Shown one piece after another: positions 9,582 to 18,909 of a stretch of DNA of 64,000 nt (position 1 is its first letter; every line of letters begins with the position of its first letter). Under the pieces are notes generated by a model, which was given only the letters and a program-made list of their open reading frames with translations, was not told where the DNA came from and searched no databases. Origin of the DNA: an uncultured Draconibacterium sp. (GTDB lineage Bacteria; Bacteroidota; Bacteroidia; Bacteroidales; Prolixibacteraceae); assembly GCF_963677565.1 (NCBI RefSeq), contig NZ_OY781982.1, forward strand, positions 62,001-126,000, written 5' to 3'. The position numbers and the translations under genes were made by a program.

Positions 9582-11345
9582 CTATTTAAAAAAAACATAG
9601 TACCAGTAGGTATTCGAATAGCGGGCAAGTGCTTTTTGAGCTCGTTGCTGATCACTGCTGTTTTCAACAAAAATACGATAAAACTCTCCGAACTGTCTTT
9701 TGGTATTCTCGCTAACGGCCAGGTATTGTGTTTCGGGCAATTCTCCAAGTTTCAGCATAGTATAGCTGGCAACAGCTTCCTCCACATTGGCAGGTATTTT
9801 TTTATACCCGGCTTTCTCCATAGCCGGCAGCATCGCAACAAGCGCAGGCACGTCTTTTCGAAGCATCAACCAGGCAAGTTTATATTCAAGTGCAGGAATA
9901 TTCAACGAATCAGTCTCAATAATATAATCGAGGTTAAGCAGTGGATTGTCTGACTGCACAAAAAAATCGGACTTTGTATCCAGTGCTCTCTTTTTCCCAA
10001 GCTCGTGATGCACTATAATTGCCTTATCGTTATACAACAATGCCCGAAATGCTTTCGCTTCATTCCTGTAAAACAACGAGCTCTCCAACATTGAAATATA
10101 TTTCTCCGCAACTTTGTAGTTTCCTTTTATCAGTTCGGTTTTGATCAGTATTTTCATTACCTCCGGTGAATTCCCTTTCATTACCATGTACTCGTACGCC
10201 CAACGTTGCGCTTCATTAATCATCCCAACAGCATAGTAAAAATAACCGCCGCGTTCCAAAACATTGTTTACCATTTCCCACTTTAAAAACAGGCTGTTTC
10301 CTCCCGCACTTTGAGGGAAAAGCAACAAGGAAGTACTTAACTGACCAGTCTCAGCCAGAGCCACATTCGTTAAAAAAGCGGTTAACGAGTTAGTTGTAGG
10401 AAAACGCAAATTGTAATCGATCAGTTCGCTATACTTCTGCTGGTGAAACAATTTCTCAACATGGAAATAATGCAGCTTCTTTTTATCAATTCGTGGCATT
10501 ACAATCAGCGCAAGATCAATCAGCACTACAAAGGGAAAAAATGCATTTACTTCAACTTTTCTAATTTGCTGCGCGGAAAGTTTGCCGAGTTGAATTCGGA
10601 TAAGCAAAGGGAAGATTACAACTAATCCAACAACTGCAAGAAACATTTTTATCTGACCACCTATCTGTTCCGGTGAATACGGATAACGAACCAGACTTTC
10701 CGTTGTTTGAAAAAACAGGAATTCCTCTCCAATGAAAAAGAATATGATTGCTAACACCCAGCCAATCAATAGTTTTAACCAATGTCTGTTTTGAATAAAA
10801 TAAATCGTAACTAAACCGAGCAATAACACTGCATATCCACCAAAAAGAAAATAATACGCGGGAAACAAAATGACTTGAAGCCATTTAAAAAATTCTTTTG
10901 AAGTTTTTGTAAACCACAGAAATAACAAAAGTTGAACAAGAAAACCGAGGTTATTAAATGCCTGATATTGATAATCTGTTTGTAAATAAAAAAGAGTGCC
11001 TCCAACTAAAAATGGAATAAAGTAATAGCTGCGCCGGGTTAACACAAAACCAATCTTTTGCAGGATGAATATAATTATACAAATCTCAAGTGCAACCAGA
11101 ACACTCCCCAACAAAGGATAGTAGTAAAACGCCTTTTGCAATTCTCCAAGATAGATCAAAAATACTCCGGGCTGATTTAGGTGTTCCTGCAAATAAGAAA
11201 AGGTGAGTAAAAACAACGATGATTTTTCCTGTGAATAAAAAATGTAACTGGTAAAATGAAACAGATAAAACGTACCCAACAAAAATAGAAGCAGATACGG
11301 CAAAATTATTACGAGCAGTTTTGGTTTATTAATTGAATCGTTCAT
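9582..11345 (-). CDS. DUF6057-like polytopic membrane protein
   Basis: A 587-residue protein; the ATG at 11345 (MNDSINKPK) leaves a 10-bp gap from the upstream gene, whereas an earlier in-frame start would overlap it. The N-terminal half has roughly ten hydrophobic helices (for example LLVIILPYLLLFLLGTFYLF and FPLLIRIQLG). The C-terminal half, from about residue 290, is soluble and helical, with TPR-like spacing (LFHQQKYSELIDYN, YFYYAVGMINEAQRWAYEYM, LIKGNYKVAEKYISML). I recognise it as resembling the DUF6057 family of Bacteroidota, whose function is not established. It follows the TolB-like heme-motif lipoprotein gene closely, and the pair probably forms one functional unit in the envelope. 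Confidence 0.7.
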   Translation of the reverse strand: MNDSINKPKLLVIILPYLLLFLLGTFYLFHFTSYIFYSQEKSSLFLLTFSYLQEHLNQPGVFLIYLGELQKAFYYYPLLGSVLVALEICIIIFILQKIGFVLTRRSYYFIPFLVGGTLFYLQTDYQYQAFNNLGFLVQLLLFLWFTKTSKEFFKWLQVILFPAYYFLFGGYAVLLLGLVTIYFIQNRHWLKLLIGWVLAIIFFFIGEEFLFFQTTESLVRYPYSPEQIGGQIKMFLAVVGLVVIFPLLIRIQLGKLSAQQIRKVEVNAFFPFVVLIDLALIVMPRIDKKKLHYFHVEKLFHQQKYSELIDYNLRFPTTNSLTAFLTNVALAETGQLSTSLLLFPQSAGGNSLFLKWEMVNNVLERGGYFYYAVGMINEAQRWAYEYMVMKGNSPEVMKILIKTELIKGNYKVAEKYISMLESSLFYRNEAKAFRALLYNDKAIIVHHELGKKRALDTKSDFFVQSDNPLLNLDYIIETDSLNIPALEYKLAWLMLRKDVPALVAMLPAMEKAGYKKIPANVEEAVASYTMLKLGELPETQYLAVSENTKRQFGEFYRIFVENSSDQQRAQKALARYSNTYWYYVFFK

Positions 11346-11355
11346 TGGGTTCCTT

Positions 11356-12822
11356 TCAGTTTTTAGTCCATTTTGCCTGAACACCTTCCTGGTTTGCAGC
11401 TCTTCGTATTTCTCCCGGAGTCAAATCAACATCAGTTTTGGCAAACTCAGGAATATTAAACGTTTTTACAAAATCCCTGTAAAATCCGGGATCTTCCTGT
11501 GGCAGAACAAAAGGTTTGCTTGTAACGCCATTTTCATCAACAAAAGAGATATACGGGCGGGCACTTAATCCATCGCCGCGTTTACTGCTAAATACAAGCC
11601 ATTTACTATTCGTCGACCAGCTGTGGTAACTTTCGGTAAAATCACTATTGTTCCCGCATTTTTCAACTTGTAAACTTTTCATATCCATCGAATATAGATC
11701 GGCCTCTTTATGCCATATCGAGAAACAACCATAGTCATGCAAAGTAAAAATCAAAACATTTCCGTCTGGCGAAACCCGTGGAAAGGAAACACTCTTGCCC
11801 AAAGCTGCAGCATCGAATACCATTTCGGGTTCTGAGAATTTTTGCTGCACAGGATCGAATGCCACCCGGTACAAATCATATTTGATATCCCGATAATCGT
11901 AATTCTCAGCAATTTGAGCAGCACGGCAGAAATATAGGAACCGGCCATCAGGCGACCATTCAGGGTATGTATCCATATATTTTTTAACAGGATCAACAGG
12001 TACCTGCATAATTTCATTTTTATCAACATCGTACATTACCAATGAAGAATTCAAATCAGAAACTTCAATCTTTTTGTTTTCCATAGAATGAAACTGCTGA
12101 ACCACCTTATTGGAAGAGAATGCCACATATTTCCCCGATGGATGCCAGCGCGGATACACAGCACCATTTTGCATCTCCTTGATTTTCAGGTTAATTTTTT
12201 GCAAATCACCATTTTCAACAAAATATGTTCCTCCTAAATTACCACGCATGTGGAACATAAAATCATCAGCATTCTGATTATTAAATGCATGACAATTCAC
12301 GCAATTCTGCCCCACCACATTGTTTTCAATTACTGCTTTTTCCTTGAAGCTTTCCAGACTACGTTTTACAATACTTATTTCCGTCCAGCTTTCGTACCCC
12401 GGATACAACAAACGATAGTACAAAAACGGATCAACTTTTTCGTCAGAAACTGTATTGTTAAACGCAGGATATTCAATCCACTTGCCATCTTTTTCAACAA
12501 AAATCTGATAACGAATTCTTGCACCTGCATTTTCAGCTAAAAGTTTGTGCCATTTCTTTTCCGAGAGGCGAAATTCTCCATCTCGTGATGAAACAGTTAA
12601 AGCTTCCCCCTTTTCTCCTGAAATAAACAAATAGTAGGCATCACCTTCTGCTTCAACTAAAAAATTCAGAGGAGCAATGTTAAATGGTATTGTTACTTCT
12701 GTATAGTCAGGATATATCTTTACCGGCTCGCCATTTTTCAAAATTTCCCCTTTTGGCTTTGATACACAGGAGAATAAAAACAGTAACCCGACAAAGTATA
12801 TAGATTGGAATCTTAGGCTCAT
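11356..12822 (-). CDS. TolB/PD40-like lipoprotein with a c-type heme motif
   Basis: A 488-residue lipoprotein. The ATG at 12822 is chosen because it gives a proper lipoprotein signal peptide with lipobox Cys19 (GLLFLFSCVSK); a longer reading starting at 12924 would bury it. Residues about 30-165 form a beta-rich domain, followed by GQNCVNCHAF at 171-180, a CxxCH heme-c attachment motif (Cys174-His178). The remainder is a PD40/TolB-type propeller (YPRWHPSGKYVAFSS, YPEWSPDGRFLYF, FPRVSPDGNVLIF, YHSWSTNSKWLVFSS). It lies upstream of, and 10 bp from, the DUF6057-like membrane protein. A single CxxCH does not prove heme binding. Function unknown; a redox or sensing role at the outer face is inference. 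Confidence 0.78.
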   Translation of the reverse strand: MSLRFQSIYFVGLLFLFSCVSKPKGEILKNGEPVKIYPDYTEVTIPFNIAPLNFLVEAEGDAYYLFISGEKGEALTVSSRDGEFRLSEKKWHKLLAENAGARIRYQIFVEKDGKWIEYPAFNNTVSDEKVDPFLYYRLLYPGYESWTEISIVKRSLESFKEKAVIENNVVGQNCVNCHAFNNQNADDFMFHMRGNLGGTYFVENGDLQKINLKIKEMQNGAVYPRWHPSGKYVAFSSNKVVQQFHSMENKKIEVSDLNSSLVMYDVDKNEIMQVPVDPVKKYMDTYPEWSPDGRFLYFCRAAQIAENYDYRDIKYDLYRVAFDPVQQKFSEPEMVFDAAALGKSVSFPRVSPDGNVLIFTLHDYGCFSIWHKEADLYSMDMKSLQVEKCGNNSDFTESYHSWSTNSKWLVFSSKRGDGLSARPYISFVDENGVTSKPFVLPQEDPGFYRDFVKTFNIPEFAKTDVDLTPGEIRRAANQEGVQAKWTKN

Positions 12823-13001
12823 TGTTAGTTTTAATTTTGCGATTGTTGCAAAGCCTGAAATTAATAAAATCATTGAGAAAATGCCTTCTAAATATCCGGG
12901 GAAAATTGACAGATTTTCGATCAAAACAATTACAATCCAGAAGTAAATCTTGAAATATCTTTAAAATTCATTCAAATTCGGAGATTTTAATTTCAATTCG
13001 T

Positions 13002-13031
13002 TTTGAGAATAAATTTTAATTTTTACATTTG
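13002..13031 (+). promoter_or_regulatory. Promoter of the ilv operon
   Basis: TTTG at 13002-13005, an 18-bp spacer, then an exact TAnnTTTG box (TACATTTG, 13024-13031). This fits the known Bacteroidota housekeeping promoter. Transcription should start near 13038, giving a leader of about 175 nt before ilvD. Confidence 0.7.
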
Positions 13032-13051
13032 CTTCATCATTACAAAAGATT

Positions 13052-13123
13052 ATGAGAATTTTATCTATCAATATTATTGTCCTACTCGTTGTCATTCTTG
13101 GAATTACTGAGAAAGGCCATTAA
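13052..13123 (+). CDS. ilvL: ilv leader peptide, rich in Ile, Leu and Val
   Basis: A 23-codon open frame ending in TAA. Thirteen of its 23 residues are branched-chain amino acids, and codons 8-16 read IIVLLVVIL without interruption (13073-13099). It lies 90 bp before ilvD and is followed at once by an attenuator. A ribosome short of charged Ile, Val or Leu tRNA would stall in this run. The last sense codons (GAG AAA GGC, 13109-13117) double as the antiterminator strand. The symbol is used by analogy with the enterobacterial ilv leader; homology is not implied. Confidence 0.88.
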   Translation: MRILSINIIVLLVVILGITEKGH

Positions 13124-13182
13124 TTTGTATAGATACTAAAGATATTTATAAGCCTTTCTCGAAACAGAGAAAGGCTTTTTTA
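13109..13182 (+). promoter_or_regulatory. Transcription attenuator of the ilv operon
   Basis: Three segments are visible. Segment 2 is GAGAAAGGC at 13109-13117, within the leader peptide. Segment 3 is AAGCCTTTCTC at 13150-13160. Segment 4 is GAGAAAGGCTT at 13167-13177, followed by a T run (13176-13182). Segments 3 and 4 form a perfect 11-bp terminator. Segment 2 is identical to the start of segment 4 and pairs perfectly with segment 3 over 9 bp. A ribosome stalled on branched-chain codons leaves segment 2 free, so 2:3 forms and transcription continues; a ribosome reaching the stop codon covers segment 2, so 3:4 terminates. Confidence 0.88.
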
Positions 13183-13213
13183 ATGTAAAACAGATAGTAA
13201 AAGACAAAGAAGT

Positions 13214-15043
13214 ATGCAAAATACATTGCGTAGTAATACTACAACTCAAGGCCGACGAATGGCAGGCGCACGTAGCCTCTGGAGAGCAAACGGAATGAAA
13301 GAAGAACACTTCGGAAGACCGGTGATCGCAATAGTAAACTCGTTTACTCAATTTGTTCCGGGGCATGTACACTTGCACGAAATTGGTCAGTATGTAAAAG
13401 GATTAATTGAAAAAGCCGGTTATTTTGCGGCCGAGTTCAACACCATTGCCATTGACGATGGTATTGCCATGGGCCACGACGGGATGCTTTATTCGCTGCC
13501 GTCGCGCGATGTAATTGCCGACAGCGTAGAATATATGTGTAACGCCCACAAGGTTGACGCAATGGTTTGTATTTCTAATTGTGACAAAATTACTCCCGGA
13601 ATGTTAATGGCAGCCATGCGACTGAACATCCCGGCTGTTTTTGTATCAGGCGGCCCGATGGAAGCCGGTGAAGTTGACGATAAATACCTCGACCTTGTTG
13701 ACGCAATGGTGATGGCTGCCGATACAAAAATTGATGATTCGTATGTAAAACAAGTAGAAGAAAATGCATGCCCTACCTGCGGATCGTGCTCGGGTATGTT
13801 TACTGCGAACTCAATGAACTGCCTTGCCGAAGCCATTGGACTGGCACTGCCAGGAAACGGAACAATTGTGGCAACGCATGCAAACAGGAAAAAGCTTTTC
13901 GAAGAAGCTGCTGAAAAAATTATTGCAGCCACTAAAGCATATTATTTCGAAGGAAACGATTCGGTACTTCCGAGAAGTATTGCTTCACGCGATGCCTTTT
14001 TGAATGCCATGAAACTTGATATTGCTATGGGTGGATCAACCAACACGGTTCTGCACCTGTTGGCTATTGCACACGAAGCCGAAGTTAGCTTCACAATGCA
14101 AGATATTGACCAGCTTTCGCGCATTACTCCGAACCTGTGTAAAGTTGCGCCTAACGGTCATTATCATATCCAGGATGTTAACCGTGCCGGCGGAATTCTT
14201 GGCATTTTGGGCGAATTGGAAAAAGGAGGTTTAATGGAAACCAATGTTTCCCGTATCGACGGAAGAACTTTGGGAGAAGCCATTGCCGAATACGATATAA
14301 AAAGAGATACTGTTACCGAAGATGCTATAAACCGGTTTAAATCGGCTCCGGGCGGAGGAAGAAACCTGGTTATGGGATCTCAGCAAAGCACCTACAAAGA
14401 ATTGGACGACGACCGTGCCAATGGCTGTATCCGCGATTTTGAAAATGCCTATAACAAAGACGGCGGATTAGCTGTTCTTTTCGGCAACATCGCTGAAAAA
14501 GGATGTATTGTTAAAACTGCAGGTGTTGATTCATCAATTTTCAAATTTACAGGAACAGCAAAAGTTTTCGATTCGCAGGATGATGCGGTTAACGGTATTC
14601 TTGGCGACGACGTTCAAAAAGGAGATGTAATCGTTATTCGTTACGAAGGACCAAAAGGAGGCCCTGGAATGCAGGAAATGCTTTACCCTACTTCGTACCT
14701 TAAATCGATGCAACTGGATAAACACTGCGCACTAATTACTGACGGAAGATTTTCAGGTGGAACATCAGGATTATCAATCGGGCACGTTTCTCCTGAAGCT
14801 GCGGGAGGCGGTGCAATTGCTTTGATTCGAAACAACGATAAAATTGAAATCGATATTACTGAACGCTCGATTAACCTGGTTATTTCCGATGAAGAATTAC
14901 AAATGCGACGTGAAGAAGAAGATGCAAAAGGCGAAAAAGCCTGGAAACCGGCATCGCGCAAACGTAATGTATCGAAAGCATTAAAGGCTTACGCAAGCCT
15001 CGTATCATCAGCAGATATGGGAGCAGTAAGATTGATCGACTAA
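13214..15043 (+). CDS. ilvD: Dihydroxy-acid dehydratase
   Basis: Iron-sulfur enzyme that dehydrates 2,3-dihydroxy-isovalerate and 2,3-dihydroxy-3-methylvalerate in valine and isoleucine synthesis. The 609-residue product has the family signatures: SNCDKITPGMLMAAMRLNIP with a cluster cysteine near residue 122, CPTCGSCSGMFTANSMNC near 190-208 with further cysteines, and the C-terminal TDGRFSGGTSGLSIGHVSPE. It starts with ATG at 13214, 31 bp after the attenuator T run. It is the first structural gene of ilvD-ilvB-ilvN. Length matches the E. coli-type enzyme. Confidence 0.98.
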   Translation: MQNTLRSNTTTQGRRMAGARSLWRANGMKEEHFGRPVIAIVNSFTQFVPGHVHLHEIGQYVKGLIEKAGYFAAEFNTIAIDDGIAMGHDGMLYSLPSRDVIADSVEYMCNAHKVDAMVCISNCDKITPGMLMAAMRLNIPAVFVSGGPMEAGEVDDKYLDLVDAMVMAADTKIDDSYVKQVEENACPTCGSCSGMFTANSMNCLAEAIGLALPGNGTIVATHANRKKLFEEAAEKIIAATKAYYFEGNDSVLPRSIASRDAFLNAMKLDIAMGGSTNTVLHLLAIAHEAEVSFTMQDIDQLSRITPNLCKVAPNGHYHIQDVNRAGGILGILGELEKGGLMETNVSRIDGRTLGEAIAEYDIKRDTVTEDAINRFKSAPGGGRNLVMGSQQSTYKELDDDRANGCIRDFENAYNKDGGLAVLFGNIAEKGCIVKTAGVDSSIFKFTGTAKVFDSQDDAVNGILGDDVQKGDVIVIRYEGPKGGPGMQEMLYPTSYLKSMQLDKHCALITDGRFSGGTSGLSIGHVSPEAAGGGAIALIRNNDKIEIDITERSINLVISDEELQMRREEEDAKGEKAWKPASRKRNVSKALKAYASLVSSADMGAVRLID

Positions 15044-15122
15044 CGTTTTAAAAGACACTAAAAACAAAGACATAGAATAACAAAAAGCCGGTGAGCAGAT
15101 ACCGGCACAAAAACAAACAAAT

Positions 15123-16820
15123 ATGACAGCAAAAAAAGTTACCGGTTCACAAGCATTAATTCTGTCGCTTATGGAAGAAGGGGTGGATACCATTTTTGGT
15201 TATCCCGGCGGCGCTATTATGCCCGTTTATGATGCGTTGTATGATTTTGACAAAGAGGTAAAACACGTATTGACACGCCACGAACAAGGCGCAATTCACG
15301 GAGCACAGGGTTATGCCCGCGTCAGTGGAAAACCAGGAATTTGTTTTGCTACTTCCGGTCCGGGTGCCACTAACCTGATGACCGGTATAGCCGACGCAAT
15401 GATTGACTCAACACCTCTTGTTTGTATTACCGGACAAGTAGCTGAACCACTGCTCGGAACAGATGCTTTTCAGGAATCAGATGTTGTAGGTATGTCGATT
15501 CCAGTTACAAAATGGAACTACCAGGTAACTACACCGGAAGAAATTCCCACAGCAATTGCACAGGCTTTTTATATTGCAACAACAGGTCGTCCGGGTCCGG
15601 TTTTAATCGATGTTACAAAAGATGCACAATTCGGAGAGCTTGATTTTGAATACGAAAAATGTACAAAAATCAGAAGTTACGTGCCGGAAACACAGGTTGA
15701 TCCGCATCAGGTAAAAGCTGCAGCTGAGTTAATCGATGAAGCAAAAAAACCACTGATCTTGTTTGGCCATGGAATTATTATAGGCCGTGCAGAAGAAGAG
15801 CTCAAAGCTTTTATTGAAAAGACCGGTATTCCTGCAGCCTGGACACTTATGGGGCTTTCTGCGCTTCCAACTCAACATCCTTTAAACGTTGGTATGCTTG
15901 GTATGCACGGAAATTACGGACCAAACAAATTAACCAACGAGGCCGATTTGATCATTGCTGTTGGAATGCGTTTTGATGACCGTGTTACCGGAAAAGTTAG
16001 CGAATACGCCAAAAAAGCGAAGATAGTTCATCTTGAAATTGACCCCGCAGAAGTTGATAAAATCATTAAAACAGACGTAAGCGTTTTAGGCGATGCAAAA
16101 AAGGCACTAAAAATGCTTATTGATAACGTGAAAGAAAATAATCACGATTCATGGTTGGAAGAATTTAAAAAATGTGATGCAATAGAAAACGAAAAAGTTA
16201 TTCAGAAAGACTTACATCCCACAAAACCAGGATTGACAATGGGCGAAGCTGTTCGAATAGCTTCAGAAAAAACCAATCACGAAGCCATTTTGGTTACTGA
16301 TGTTGGTCAGCACCAAATGATCGCCCAGCGTTATTTTAAATTTAAAAATTCGCGAAGCAATGTAACTTCAGGAGGTTTAGGAACCATGGGATTTGGGTTA
16401 CCGGCTTCGATGGGTGCACAACTTGGAGCTCCAGGTCGTACTGTTGTTGCCATGATTGGGGACGGAGGTTTTCAAATGACCATTCAGGAACTGGGCACCA
16501 TTGCACAAAACAAACTGCCGGTAAAAATTATGTTGCTGAATAATAACTTCCTGGGAATGGTAAGACAGTGGCAGCAATTATTTTTTGAAAAACGCTATTC
16601 ATTTACCGAATTGCACAATCCTGACTTCATTATGATTGCAAAAGGATTTGGAATTGATGGACATACCGTTGATAAGCGTGAAAACCTGGAAGACAGCATT
16701 CAGAAAATGATCGATCACGATGGTCCTTATTTGCTTGAGGTAAAAATTGAAAAAGAAGATAATGTATTCCCAATGGTTCCAACCGGGGCTTCCGTATCTG
16801 ATGTAATTTTAGAGCCTTAA
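15123..16820 (+). CDS. ilvB: Acetolactate synthase, large subunit
   Basis: Thiamine-diphosphate and FAD enzyme that condenses pyruvate with pyruvate or 2-oxobutyrate, the first common step of branched-chain amino acid synthesis. The 565 residues contain the N-terminal PYR domain (YPGGAIMPVYDAL; catalytic Glu in TRHEQGAIHGAQGYAR), the central FAD/Rossmann domain (about 190-325) and the C-terminal ThDP domain with the metal-binding GDGGFQMTIQELGT to NNNFLGMVRQWQ motif. It follows ilvD by 79 bp; a short hairpin, GCCGGT/ACCGGC (15087-15106), lies in that gap without a T run. The small subunit gene is next. Confidence 0.97.
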   Translation: MTAKKVTGSQALILSLMEEGVDTIFGYPGGAIMPVYDALYDFDKEVKHVLTRHEQGAIHGAQGYARVSGKPGICFATSGPGATNLMTGIADAMIDSTPLVCITGQVAEPLLGTDAFQESDVVGMSIPVTKWNYQVTTPEEIPTAIAQAFYIATTGRPGPVLIDVTKDAQFGELDFEYEKCTKIRSYVPETQVDPHQVKAAAELIDEAKKPLILFGHGIIIGRAEEELKAFIEKTGIPAAWTLMGLSALPTQHPLNVGMLGMHGNYGPNKLTNEADLIIAVGMRFDDRVTGKVSEYAKKAKIVHLEIDPAEVDKIIKTDVSVLGDAKKALKMLIDNVKENNHDSWLEEFKKCDAIENEKVIQKDLHPTKPGLTMGEAVRIASEKTNHEAILVTDVGQHQMIAQRYFKFKNSRSNVTSGGLGTMGFGLPASMGAQLGAPGRTVVAMIGDGGFQMTIQELGTIAQNKLPVKIMLLNNNFLGMVRQWQQLFFEKRYSFTELHNPDFIMIAKGFGIDGHTVDKRENLEDSIQKMIDHDGPYLLEVKIEKEDNVFPMVPTGASVSDVILEP

Positions 16821-16857
16821 AACATTCGCTAATTGAATCACTACAAAAGTTAACAAA

Positions 16858-17400
16858 ATGAGACAAGAATATATCATAACAGTTTACTCTGAAAACCATA
16901 TTGGTCTGTTAACCAGAATCACTAACGTTTTCACGCGAAGAAAGACAAATATCGATAGTCTTACTGTATCGGAGTCTGCCTTACAGGGTATTTTCAAATT
17001 TACCATTGTAGTGCACTGCACCCAGGCAATGGCCATCAAACTGGTAAGCCAAATCGAAAAGCAAATTGATGTATTAAAGGCTTTTTACCATACCAATGAT
17101 GAAATGATCTTTCAGGAAATTGCGTTGTACAAAGTTCCTATCGATCCAATTTATGAGAGCGATACCATTGAAAAGATTGTTCGTAAAGCCGGAGCACGTA
17201 TTCTTGAGATTACCAAAGATTATGTGGTAATTGAAAAAACAGGTCACAAAGAAGATACTCAGGCCTTATTCGAAGAATTAAATCAATTTAAGGTAATGCA
17301 GTTTATTCGCTCGGGAAGAGTGGCAATAACGCGTGATCCGATTGAGCGTTTATCGGAATTCCTAAAAGAACGAGACGCTTTCTTAACAAGTTTAGATTAA
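16858..17400 (+). CDS. ilvN: Acetolactate synthase, small regulatory subunit
   Basis: Regulatory subunit that confers valine feedback inhibition and raises activity of the large subunit. The 180-residue protein opens with an ACT domain (EYIITVYSENHIGLLTRITN, residues 3-22, then KTNIDSLTVSES) and has a C-terminal half (about 85-165) of the ALS small-subunit type. It is 37 bp after ilvB and is the last gene of the operon before a strong terminator. ilvC and the leu genes are not in this window. Confidence 0.95.
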   Translation: MRQEYIITVYSENHIGLLTRITNVFTRRKTNIDSLTVSESALQGIFKFTIVVHCTQAMAIKLVSQIEKQIDVLKAFYHTNDEMIFQEIALYKVPIDPIYESDTIEKIVRKAGARILEITKDYVVIEKTGHKEDTQALFEELNQFKVMQFIRSGRVAITRDPIERLSEFLKERDAFLTSLD

Positions 17401-17425
17401 AAAAATCTATAGTCCAAAACTACCT

Positions 17426-17456
17426 GCCCGTCAGTTATTCTGACGGGCTTTTTTTA
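17426..17456 (+). terminator. Intrinsic terminator of the ilv operon
   Basis: A perfect 9-bp GC-rich stem, GCCCGTCAG (17426-17434) with CTGACGGGC (17440-17448), a TTATT loop and a T run. It lies 25 bp after the ilvN stop. Confidence 0.93.
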
Positions 17457-17606
17457 TGTCCTTTACTCTGGCCAGACATCGTATTTTTATAATTCATTGA
17501 TTAATGAACTCCAATCTTAATTCTTCTGTTAAACACCAATATTTTATTATTTGTCATACAAATTCATTAAAAAGATTTATCAACTTTGCAAAAAACTGCA
17601 CTTTTA

Positions 17607-18716
17607 ATGAACCTTATTATCGACAAGATTGACATCTATCAGTCTCCTATTAAATTAAAGGAACCTTTCATCATCTCATTGGGACCGATGCATTATGCTC
17701 AGAACATTATAGTTGCAATTCACACAAACCAGGGCATTACTGGCTTTGGCGAATGTAGCCCTTTTATGACGATTAATGGTGAAAGTATGGAAACATGCTT
17801 TATTGTAGGGCAATACCTGGCAAAAATTCTGAAAGGAAAGAATCCGGAAGACATTGAATTATGCACCATGGCCATGGACAAACTTATTTATGGAAATTCA
17901 AGCATAAAAAGCGCATTTGACATGGCGTTGTATGACATATCTGCGAAAAAGGCAGGTCTACCACTTTACAAGTTTCTTGGCGGTAACAATACGAAGGAAA
18001 TGCAAACTGACTATACCGTTAGTTTAACCAATCCGGAAAAAATGGCTGCCGATGCAAAAACCATCGTCGATAATGGCTTCGAGATTGTAAAAGTAAAATT
18101 GGGGCACTCGAAAAAACAGGATATTGCAAGCATTAAAAAAATTCGTGAAGCAATTGGCCCCAAAGTCCCTATTCGATTAGACGCTAACCAGGGATGGAAA
18201 AGCGATGAGGCACTGGATATACTAAAAGCTCTTACACCATATAAAATTCAACATTGTGAAGAACCTATTGCACGCTGGGATTATATGGAATTACCGGATA
18301 TCAGGCGGTTCAGCCCTATTCCGATAATGGCTGATGAAACCTGCTGCGATCATCACGATGCAAAACGCTTAATTGCTTTAAACGCCTGCGACCTGATTAA
18401 TATTAAACTTAGTAAATCGGGTGGTATTTTTAAAGCCCTAAAAATTGTAAAAGAGGCAAAAGCTGCGAAGATGAAAATTCAGGTCGGTGGTTTTCTTGAA
18501 ACACGTTTAGGATTTACGGCTTCGGCGCATTTTGCACTTTCGTCTGACAACATTGTTTATTACGATTTTGATACACCGTTGATGATGGAGGAAGATCCTG
18601 TGGACGGTGGCATAAAATACAACGCAAAAGGCATTATTAGCATCCCTGAAATACCTGGATTAGGAGTTAAAATACACGATGCCTCTTTAGCCAGGCTAAT
18701 CAAAGTTACCGTATAA
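17607..18716 (+). CDS. Dipeptide epimerase-like enolase superfamily enzyme
   Basis: Enolase-superfamily member of the muconate-lactonizing subgroup, probably a dipeptide epimerase acting on cell-wall-derived L-Ala-D/L-Glu or similar dipeptides. The ATG at 17607 is preferred over an in-frame TTG at 17586; it gives 369 residues. Catalytic features are intact: KVK at Lys162/Lys164, metal ligands Asp192 (LDANQGW), Glu219 (CEEPI) and Asp243 (ADET), and the second catalytic Lys267 in NIKLSKSGG. A DFD motif near residue 320 (YYDFDTPLM) is of the type that binds the dipeptide amino group. It stands alone after the ilv terminator. Exact substrate cannot be told from sequence. Confidence 0.85.
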   Translation: MNLIIDKIDIYQSPIKLKEPFIISLGPMHYAQNIIVAIHTNQGITGFGECSPFMTINGESMETCFIVGQYLAKILKGKNPEDIELCTMAMDKLIYGNSSIKSAFDMALYDISAKKAGLPLYKFLGGNNTKEMQTDYTVSLTNPEKMAADAKTIVDNGFEIVKVKLGHSKKQDIASIKKIREAIGPKVPIRLDANQGWKSDEALDILKALTPYKIQHCEEPIARWDYMELPDIRRFSPIPIMADETCCDHHDAKRLIALNACDLINIKLSKSGGIFKALKIVKEAKAAKMKIQVGGFLETRLGFTASAHFALSSDNIVYYDFDTPLMMEEDPVDGGIKYNAKGIISIPEIPGLGVKIHDASLARLIKVTV

Positions 18717-18909
18717 ATTACTCCATTCAGTTTAATTCCTTCAAGAAACAAAATCAGAATAATCTTAACACAGCAATTACCAGATAGCAGTTTAAAGGGG
18801 ATATTTCTTTAAATCTGTCAAAGGCACAAAAGCCTATGTATCATTTTATTTGCACTTGCAATTAAATCAAATATTTTGCATATTTATGAAGTAATTTTAT
18901 CATATAAAT

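Noticed and set aside
12823..12924. A longer start for the TolB-like protein
   Set aside because: It would place 34 residues before an evident lipoprotein signal peptide.
15087..15106. GCCGGT/ACCGGC hairpin before ilvB as a terminator
   Set aside because: No T run follows and the genes around it form one operon; it may be an RNA-processing or spacer hairpin at most.
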